From the NCBI GenBank assembly GCA_002682825.1, contig NOKP01000006.1:806001-870000 (forward strand): a stretch of DNA of 64,000 bases. Direction: 5' to 3'. Shown one piece after another: positions 56,408 to 64,000 of this stretch. Source of the stretch: Neonectria sp. B-13. Its lineage: Eukaryota; Ascomycota; Sordariomycetes; Hypocreales; Nectriaceae. Position 1 is the first letter of the stretch; each line of letters starts with the position of its first letter. The notes under the pieces are model-generated. The model did not search any database and was not told the DNA's origin. It saw only the letters and a program-made list of their open reading frames with translations. The position numbers were made by a program, and so were the translations under genes.

Positions 56408-58220
56408 ATGGCGGACGCAGAAGAAAAAGCCCGCCAGGAGAAGATCGCGGCCGCTAAGAAGCGTGTTCGTCATGCCTGGCCCCTCCCTTTGCACAACAAG
56501 CTAACCCATGGATCCCATAGGTCGAGCAAATGAAGAAGAAGAATAAGAAGGGCGGTGCGACCAAGAAAGCCAAGCCAGATGCTACAGAAACCCCAGCGAC
56601 CGATCCTGTCGAAGACACAGCCGAAGCAGCGCCTGCGAGTGACGATAAGGCCGTCGACGAGGCCCCCGAAGAGACGCCCGAGGAGTCCGCAGAGACGGCT
56701 CCAGAAACGCACCTCGACGAGCCTTCTAGGGATGACTCCGAGGAGCTGTCGCCATCAGCAACTCCCTCGCTAGCGCAGCAGTCGAAGCTGAGATCCACCT
56801 CGTTCCGTATTGGTTCCGTCCCGAGCGGCGGCGAATCATCCCCCGTCCCATTCAGCCCCGACGGTGATACCGCGCCAGAAATTTACAGGAAACATGTCGC
56901 CAGAATTGAGGAACTAGAGAAGGAGAACAAGCGCATAGCCAAGGATGCTGCCGACTCCGAGAAGAGATGGCAGAAGGCCGAGGAAGAATTGGCAGACTTG
57001 AGGGATGCTGATGGCGAAGACGCGAGCGGCGACGGCGAGGACAATACCCAGATGTTACAACTGGTAGGTATCTACAACAGTGCTGTGTGCCTTGGACCAG
57101 CTAACGATCATGATAGAAGACTGAGATTGCCTCCCTCCAGCGACAGAATGCGCAGCTACAACAACAGGTGTCACGCGGCTCGGGCCATGGCCATGGCCAC
57201 CGACAGTCCATCTCTGTAGCTGCACCGCCCGCGGAGTTGAAAGCCGAGCTCGCTTCCAAGTCAGCCACGATTGAATCCATGGAAATCGAGCTCTCGAAGC
57301 TCAAGGCACGAGTGGAGCGCCAAGCAAGTGGGTCATCATCGGAGAAGGAACAGATCACAGCCCTGGAGGAGAAGCTAGCTCGCGCGGAGGCTGCGGCAGG
57401 CAAGGCCCAGCGAGAGCTTCAAGATCTGAAGCGCAACCTCGATCGGACATCGGAGAAAGCTGTGCGTGAGGGTAGCGAACGAACAAGCGCCGAGACCAAA
57501 GTCAAGACGCTAGAGCAGAACCTCGAGGCGGCCAACATCGCGCGAGCAGAACTCGACAAGAAGGCCGATGGACTGGAAAAGAAGGCAGCTACCCTCACGA
57601 CACTGCACAAGGAGCAAGACTCGCGACTACAAGCGCTAAAGAGGGAGAAGGAGAAGGCGGAACGGGATGCTGCCGAGCTGCGGTCCAGGGTGGAGAAGCT
57701 CGAGAGTGAAGTTGTCAAGCTAACAAGCCGTAAGTCGACAGAGGGTGGCGGTGGCCTGGATGACGAAGGAGTGGACGAGCTTGAGGATGAGGAGCGACTT
57801 CGACTTGAGAAGAAAATCCGAGGACTGGAGAAAGAAGTGCATGAGCTTCGCAGCGGAGAATGGATTGGCAAGCGGCGAGAGATGGAGGCATCCACCCCCG
57901 GATTCCAAGATGTTGACCTCTCCAACGGACACGGCCCCTCTCCAGCCCGGCGCAAGTCTACGGCCGCTGGCATTGGCGACTTTTTTACCAGTGGTCTCAA
58001 TGCCCTAGCTGGGGGTGGCGATGATGAGCTTCTCGAAGACGACGATATGGACTTTGACGAAGATGCGTTCCGCAAGGCGCAAGAGGAAGAGGCGAAGAAG
58101 CGAATCGAGCGGATCAAGGAGATCAAGCGGTCGCTGAAGCACTGGGAGGGATGGAGGCTGGATATTGTGGAGCACCGCAGGGGTGGGACTGAGGGAGCAG
58201 GTGAGATTTTCGATGTATAA
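56408..58220 (+). CDS. Long coiled-coil protein (M-protein-repeat/golgin-like)
   Basis: Exons 56408-56464, 56521-57063 and 57117-58220 give 567 aa. Both introns (56 and 53 nt) have CTAAC branch points and keep phase 0. The N-terminus is a basic helix (MADAEEKARQEKIAAAKKR, then VEQMKKKNKKGG), followed by an acidic disordered part (about 35-130). A coiled coil starts at about 145 (RIEELEKENKRIAKDAADSE) and runs, with a His/Gly break near 225, to about 455. The C-terminus has a GIGDFFTSGLNAL segment, an acidic patch and a conserved-looking ending (RIKEIKRSLKHWEGWRLDIVEHRRGG). Proteins of this shape often tether membranes at the Golgi, but no GRIP or GRAB domain was found, so the role is open. 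Confidence 0.85.
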
Positions 58221-58863
58221 GTTCAGGAACTCTGGGATAGGAGTCACGTGTGCAAGGATACCTTGTTGGAAGTCTGGGGTCTGGGATGGGTGTACAATAA
58301 AATACAGGAACAAGTGTGCGAATGAGTTTTCAATTCGAAGACGCCAAGTTGCCTTGACAAGATTCATGGACATGGTGAATGACCCGATGTATGGCTACCA
58401 GCTGCAAGACTCAATACTGTTCACTTACCAAAAACAAGGAGTACAGTGGCTTATTCGAATCATATCAAGACTACAAGTTGACGTCGCTATTCCCGGGTAG
58501 ATGAAAATGATGGCATACTATGCTACGCAGAACGTTCTTACACTGGTAATATATATGTCGGAGGATTATTCCGAAATTAGCTGTGAACTGGTCGGAGGAT
58601 GCTTCCGAGGCTAGTTGCGATTGCGGCCAAGATAAGTCATTCTCCAGAAGGGCGTGGGAAGTTTGACATTCACAAAACGTGAGTCAGCGAAGGAGTCATT
58701 GGCCAGGCGCATCGGCGGCGTTGGACAAAATATATATTCATGTAACTGAATGGTATTGGTCGCAGTCTCATAAATTCAGATACTCACTCTACCGGGCCTT
58801 CACCGCTCTCTCAGGTAAAACCAGCCGTATTCTTCTCCTGAGAATTAGAACCAGCACTGACCA
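58221..58863. other. Intergenic between coiled-coil and GNAT genes
   Basis: AT-rich 3' flank and promoter. Holds an imperfect 34-nt tandem duplication at 58557-58619. No gene is supported. Confidence 0.55.
58557..58619. repeat. Imperfect direct repeat, 34-nt period
   Basis: Two copies of a GTCGGAGGAT...TTCCGA...TAG-TG element, at 58557-58585 and 58591-58619, differing at about six positions, about 250 nt upstream of the acetyltransferase ATG. Confidence 0.6.
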
Positions 58864-59457
58864 ATGAAGCAAGACAAGATGAGCGGCATCGCTTCGGCGC
58901 TTCGGAAGCGAACGTGGACCAAGGAATCGTACCTCATTTCCACGGATGCGTCCTTGATCCCCGTTCCTAGACTCAACGAAATGTTCGCATCGGAGGAATT
59001 CTACTGGGCCAAACCTCTGCCTGATGCAGTCATGCGCGAGATGCTAGACAGTTCACTATGCTTCGGGCTGTATGAGGTCGGGAGCGTTGATGGTGCAGCT
59101 TCAGAGGTCGGAACCAGCCCAGGCGAGCTGGCACTGACTTTCATCGGCCTCGCACGTTGCGTTACCGATTTCGCGACGTTCCTCTACCTGACCGATGTTT
59201 GGATTGGTCCTGAGAACCAGGGTAAAGGCCTTGGCAGATGGCTCATACGATGTGTGCAGGAGGTTATCGAGACAATGCCGTACTTACGGAGGAGCATGCT
59301 GTTTACTGCTGACTGGAAGCGATCTGTGCCGTTCTACAAGGAATTGATGGATATGGAAGTGGTTGAGTTTCAGGACGGCGAGGGACTTGCGTTGCTGGAG
59401 CGGAAGGGAAAGGGCCATCCTAGCCATGGGTGTGAGGGCAGCGGATATAACATATAA
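58864..59457 (+). CDS. GNAT-family N-acetyltransferase
   Basis: One frame of 197 aa. The acetyl-CoA binding motif A is clear: TDVWIGPENQGKGLGRWLI (about residues 117-135), with the Q-x-x-G-x-G loop that holds the pyrophosphate, after a FATFLYLTDV beta strand. Upstream is a family-like ELALTFIGLARCVTD strand pair, and downstream an ADWKRSVPFYKELMD segment that corresponds to motif B. It would move an acetyl group from acetyl-CoA to a small molecule or protein amine; the substrate is unknown. A second ATG at 58879 (MSGIASALRK) could also be used. The length is typical for a stand-alone GNAT. Neighbours give no hint. Confidence 0.85.
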   Translation: MKQDKMSGIASALRKRTWTKESYLISTDASLIPVPRLNEMFASEEFYWAKPLPDAVMREMLDSSLCFGLYEVGSVDGAASEVGTSPGELALTFIGLARCVTDFATFLYLTDVWIGPENQGKGLGRWLIRCVQEVIETMPYLRRSMLFTADWKRSVPFYKELMDMEVVEFQDGEGLALLERKGKGHPSHGCEGSGYNI

Positions 59458-62250
59458 GGTTCCCAAGTGAGATAATCCTTGTTGAACTAGGTGTGCTAAT
59501 TAATTAAGAGCATTGCTCCGTGATGCATAAGTGGTGAGGGTTGGTAGTGACTCCAGGAAGTGAGATTCATTTACCAGATAAACCGCAAGGGTAGGGAAGC
59601 AGCCGGTGAGTAATAAGCTGGTGTGTTCCAGTATAAGACAGAGATGCAAGTTGTAATTTTGTTGGAACCAGTTGGGCTTTATGTAGTTAGAAGCGGAGGC
59701 TGGGGGACTAACTTGCTGAGATAAGAGCACGTGAAGAACTCTATGGCAAACCTAGGATCCCATTTTCTCAAGCAGACAACATAAGCAAGCAATGCGATAA
59801 CTATGTCCACGTGCAGGGTAGAGTCCTGAAACAATCTCACCGATCGAGTTCTCCCTGCGATAAGTAAAGCATTCTCATGCTAAGTCTTAGGGGTTCTAAA
59901 TATATATCCGAGGGTACCTCAAGTTCCAGTGCCTAAACTAAGGCTAGGGTTGAAGGTTGTAGACCTGAGATCTCAGTGCCTAGGTCAGTACGTCTACGGG
60001 TTATAATAATAGCACAAGTGGTTTATGCCATGATCAATAATAATGAGTACGTTTTGGATATCCTCAGGGACTTGAAGAGTAGCATGTCGGAGGGAATTAC
60101 CAAGCAAAAAACATGTTCCAGCTCAACCCTTGCACGGCTCAAAGGGAAGTTCAATATAACCTCGGATACGCTGCTGACGAACATGCCACTTCGGAGAGGG
60201 CATATCCGAAAACGACTGGAGGCGCACGAATTGCGTCCCAGCAAGTTTAAGTAGGCCGGGCCTCAATTGCCCAGTTGGATGTTTTTCCCCTCACGTCGTT
60301 CGGCGGGAAACGGCTTTGGGCTCGGAGATGTCAACGAGTCATCCCCGATCACGGCGCGGAGGGCGGGGCCATGCCCGGAGATCCGAGACGGGCGACGGAG
60401 ATTCGGGAGGAGCCGAGCTGGAATGCCGGCTAGCGTCATTTTTTGCCTGGCTCGGTGTCCGGTAGGGCGGTGTGCAGTGGGGGTGGAAACGCGGTACTTC
60501 CGGAGAGGTGTGTTCCGGTGGGGGAAGGCCTTTAGGAGGATGTCCGGTGATGAGCTGTCTGTGTGAGACCTCTTGAGGACTGGATCAGAAGACCGGTTGA
60601 TGCCACTGCCCGTTTTGGAGCCTAATTCAACTCCACCAGTTCACCAGCTCACTCACCTTTATCTTCAACTTCTGCCCTTCATGTCTTCCTCGCCCGCTTC
60701 GGGTTTGATGAACCCGAGCCAAAGAGGGACCCAAACCCCCAAAAGCAAAAGCGCCCTTGGCTGTCGCAATTCATCGTCCACCCCCACAAAGCGCGGCTTC
60801 GACACGACGCTAATGCTACCCGTTGCGCCTACTTCTTGCATGCAGATGGATGTGTCTCAGCGCCATCACAGCCGTTCCCAGGTACCGCTCGGTCAGGTCC
60901 CGAAGGTCAGTCGTAGAAGACGTGCCCGGAAGGGAAAAGGGTTGGGAACACTGGGAAGGGGGGTAAACGATCAATAAGCAGGGGAGGGATGGGATTATTT
61001 ACCCGCCAGTAGGCTATATGCCCAGGGCTGCCCTCGCGAACCAAAGTTGCCCCAACGACGCGAAGCAACCGCCTGATCGTCCTCCTGATCCTCATCCTGC
61101 TCAGGGGGGAATCAGCGCACGATGGGCCTCAGTTCATGACATTGGCGTGTGGGCGTCATTCCATAGCCGTAGCAATCCCAGACAACTCGCGCCGCGGCCC
61201 ACCATTCCCACTGCCTTAGTACCGTATGCGTAGGCTTCTGAGCAGGAGAGGGAAAAAATAGCCAGCCACAGTGCTCTGAGACCCTGTTGCCGAAGACGGC
61301 GACGTAGGCGAGGGCGCCGAGCCAGGTTCCCAGGGACTAAGAAAACCGCCGTGATTCCCACTCAACGTCCGTTGTCGGATCCTAAACGCCCTTTTCTCCC
61401 GCCCAAAGTCTTCTCTCTTTGGAACAGCATCCAGCAAGTTTTCTTCGCATTCCACGTCGCCTGCAACTGTCTCAGAAACGCACAAGCTTGTAAGTTGCCA
61501 TTGAGCCTCAAACCCCCAATCGCGAACCCCCCTGCTGGGTGACGGTGAGCCGTTGGAAGCGTCAGCCACCGGCGCCGTGTGGACGGGCATATCGGGGCCC
61601 TCCGGCGGAGTGCGTGCGCACTTCGTTTTGCTCTGGTTTTCCGTCAAAGCCAGTTCCCGGCCGGGCAGCCTCCCAATCCTCGTGGCTGGCGACTCATGGG
61701 ACATGCAGCTGCTGACGCATTGCGACAGTGCAAGAAGAGGGAAACGGACGATTCCCCAGCTTTCTTTTTTTTTTAGTCGGCCCCTAAAAAAAAGCGGCGA
61801 CACGCCCAGGTTCGTCGCATCAAATCCACCTCGTTTCATTGGGGGAGCGCGCTTTATTTGTCGCATCGTCGCATCTGCATCGTCGGTCGGTAGTCGTCTC
61901 GGTCGCCTTCCGCACTCCGCCCCAGCAAAGACCCAGGCTCCAGCACACCAGCTAACGTTTGTTCCCGCCCAGCAAGGCAAGAGCACCCTCGAGTTACCCG
62001 GTGACTTCCTCGGTTCAAAGTTCAACCCAGCCAACCTTACCCACCAACGGCAACGACCCCTCCCCCTCACCACTCCTTCCTCCGACTGCCCGTCCGTCCC
62101 CCACTCCGCAGCCACCGCTCGCCTCCTGCCGCTTGCGGTTGTGTGCCACTCTCGTGCTCTCTGTCACGGCTGCCACGGCTCTCAGCTTTGTCAGGCTTCC
62201 GTCCCCAACCTTAGCCCCCGAATCCGAACGGACCCTTTCCGAAGGTCCCC
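59458..62250. other. Gene-free stretch upstream of isocitrate dehydrogenase
   Basis: The left part (59460-60060) is AT-rich; the right part (61400-62290) is C-rich on the plus strand. A small frame at 60030-60254 (75 codons from an ATG) was considered and not called. No other support. Confidence 0.5.
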
Positions 62251-62257
62251 TTTATAT
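62251..62257 (+). promoter_or_regulatory. TATA-like element close to the isocitrate dehydrogenase start
   Basis: TTTATAT lies about 45 nt before the first ATG (62297). If used, transcription would begin close to or after that ATG, which would favour the second ATG at 62435 in part of the transcripts. Sequence and spacing only. Confidence 0.3.
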
Positions 62258-62296
62258 TGGTTTTCGTCCCGCGTTCCTCTCTCCCTCTCGCCCATC

Positions 62297-64000
62297 ATGC
62301 CCGCCATCGCCATCGCCTCGAGGTCTTTCCTGTCGTCGTCGCTTCGCCGTGCTGCCTTTGCCTCTTCTCCGATCGCCGCTCGCCCTATCCGCTTCGGAGC
62401 CGTCCAGACCATCTCCCCCTTCGCCGTCCGCACCATGGCTTCCGCTATCCCCAAGATCAAGGTCAAGAACCCCGTCGTCGAGCTCGATGGCGACGAGATG
62501 ACCCGCATCATCTGGCAATCCATCAAGGACAAGTTCATCTACCCCTACCTCGACATCGACCTCAAGTACTATGATCTCGGCCTCGAGTACCGTGACCAGA
62601 CCGACGACCAGGTCACCATTGATTCCGCCGAGGCCATCAAGAAGTACCAGGTCGGTGTCAAGTGCGCCACCATCACCCCCGATGAGGCCCGAGTCGAGGA
62701 GTTCAAGCTGAAGAAGAGTGAGTTTCCCACATCCAATCCATTCGACGCCATCCTGCGCCTAGCTCGGTTTGCATTGCACTTGCAAATGCCTTCCCCCTCT
62801 TCGCCCCCCACCCCACACACGATCATCACCCCGCATTCATGATGAAGTCGGAAGCAATCAACCGAAGAAAAATGAATGCAGGACAATGAATGGGGATCGA
62901 TCGAGACAACACAAAAAAGGGCACTCAGCTGTGAACAAACCTCACTAACATTCTTCCTCTCAGTGTGGCTCTCCCCCAACGGCACCATCCGAAACGCCCT
63001 CGGCGGTACCGTCTTCCGTGAACCCATCGTCATCCCCCGTATCCCCCGTCTCGTCCCCGGCTGGAAGAAGCCCATCATCATCGGTCGCCACGCCTTCGGT
63101 GACCAGTACCGCGCCAAGGATGCCGTCCTCCCCGGCCCCGGCAAGCTCTCCATGGTTTATACCCCCGACGGTGGTGAGCCTCAGGAGATTGAGGTCTACC
63201 GGTTCAAGGACGGTGGCGGTGTTGCCCAGACCCAGTACAACACCGACGAGTCCATCACCGGCTTCGCCCACGCTTCCTTCAAGCTCGCCATTGCCAAGGG
63301 CCTTCCCTTGTACTTGAGCACCAAGAACACCATCCTTAAGAAGTACGATGGTCGCTTCAAGGACATCTTCCAGGAGCTCTATGACACCGAGTACAAGGCC
63401 GGCTTCGAGGAGAAGAAGATCTGGTACGAGCACCGTCTCATCGACGACATGGTCGCTCAGATGATGAAGAGCTCCGGTGGCTACATCATGGCCCTCAAGA
63501 GTGAGTCCTTCATACCCCTCCACTCCCAATCATCGTCGCTTGACTCGATGTCGCTTGACATCACTCCATGATCACCACTGACAACTGCCGCAACAGACTA
63601 CGACGGTGATGTCCAGTCCGACATTGTCGCCCAAGGCTTCGGCTCTCTTGGTCTCATGACCTCCGTCCTCATCACCCCCGATGGCAAGTCCTTCGAGTCT
63701 GAGGCCGCCCACGGCACCGTCACTCGCCACTACCGTGAGCACCAGAAGGGCAACGAAACCTCCACCAACCCCATTGCCTCCATCTTCGCTTGGACCCGTG
63801 GTCTCATCCAGCGTGGCAAGCTCGACGACACCCCTGAGGTCGTCGCCTTTGCCGAGAGCCTCGAGCAGGCTTGCATCGACACCGTCGATGTTGATGGCAT
63901 CATGACCAAGGATCTTGCCCTCGCTTGTGGCAAGACCGCCCGTGAGGACTACGTCACCACCGGTGAGTACCTCGACGCCGTCGAGCGCCGCATGAAGAAC
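62297..64000 (+). CDS. NADP-dependent isocitrate dehydrogenase, 3' end cut by window
   Basis: Exons 62297-62717, 62964-63500 and 63597 to the window end give the first 454 aa; the C-terminus is outside. The two introns (246 and 96 nt) split AAG-A|TG and AAG-A|AC codons. Residues 1-46 form a mitochondrial presequence ([20 protein letters not shown], many Arg and Ser, no acidic residues). A second in-frame ATG at 62435 (Met47, [19 protein letters not shown]) opens the mature enzyme and would yield a cytosolic or peroxisomal form. The core shows [29 protein letters not shown], the [14 protein letters not shown] block, [38 protein letters not shown] and [12 protein letters not shown] (NADP and metal-isocitrate binding). 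It oxidises isocitrate to 2-oxoglutarate and makes NADPH. Confidence 0.95.

Noticed and set aside
60030..60254. 75-codon frame (MINNNEYVLD...)
   Set aside because: Short, no domain, no sign of introns or a good start context. The hydrophilic sequence is plausible but not enough to call a gene.
61216..62115. 299-codon minus-strand frame upstream of isocitrate dehydrogenase
   Set aside because: Opposite C-rich promoter DNA; low-complexity, no domain, no family resemblance.

Overview
The window is eukaryotic DNA from a filamentous ascomycete, most likely a Sordariomycete. The class is inferred; no species can be named from the sequence alone. The signs are short introns (mostly 50-100 nt) with GTRNGT donors, CTAAC/CTGAC-like branch points and YAG acceptors, pyrimidine-rich leaders, C/T-ending codons in the strongly biased genes, and a gene set typical of Pezizomycotina. 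There are no operons, prophages or CRISPR arrays. A run of exactly 100 N (30289-30388) marks a scaffold join in a draft assembly.

Layout. 1-11 kb: a Dal5-type MFS permease (+), a 4.2 kb gene-free stretch, and an intronless 987-aa Ser/Thr-rich secreted surface protein (+). 11-19.6 kb: a four-exon Cys-containing protein of unknown function (-), then about 7.5 kb of apparently decayed sequence that holds the frameshifted helicase-C end of an SNF2-type protein (-). 19.6-31 kb: an F-box-like, Cys-cluster protein (+), convergent with mitochondrial ribosomal protein L20 (-), then a Ser/Pro-rich protein of unknown function (+) and a long gene-free stretch with the gap. 31-45 kb: a BUD2-like RasGAP (+) convergent with the Hsp90 co-chaperone cyclophilin-40 (-), then D-aminoacyl-tRNA deacylase (-) divergent from the CCR4-NOT subunit NOT3 (+). 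45-64 kb: a 5.9 kb gene-free stretch, a C2H2 zinc-finger protein (+), an AT-hook protein (-) divergent from a long coiled-coil protein (+), a GNAT acetyltransferase (+), and the 5' part of NADP-isocitrate dehydrogenase (+), cut by the window end.

The genes are mostly independent housekeeping or regulatory genes: tRNA proofreading, mRNA decay, Ras signalling, protein folding, mitochondrial translation and NADPH supply. I see no biosynthetic or defence cluster and no clearly new system. The points that deserve a second look are at the gene-model level: a 7-nt first coding exon in the deacylase, three stop-free introns whose length is a multiple of three, a uORF-rich RasGAP leader, a dual start in the isocitrate dehydrogenase, and the decayed SNF2-containing block. 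Exon boundaries were placed by reading splice signals and checking phase by hand; no transcript data were available.
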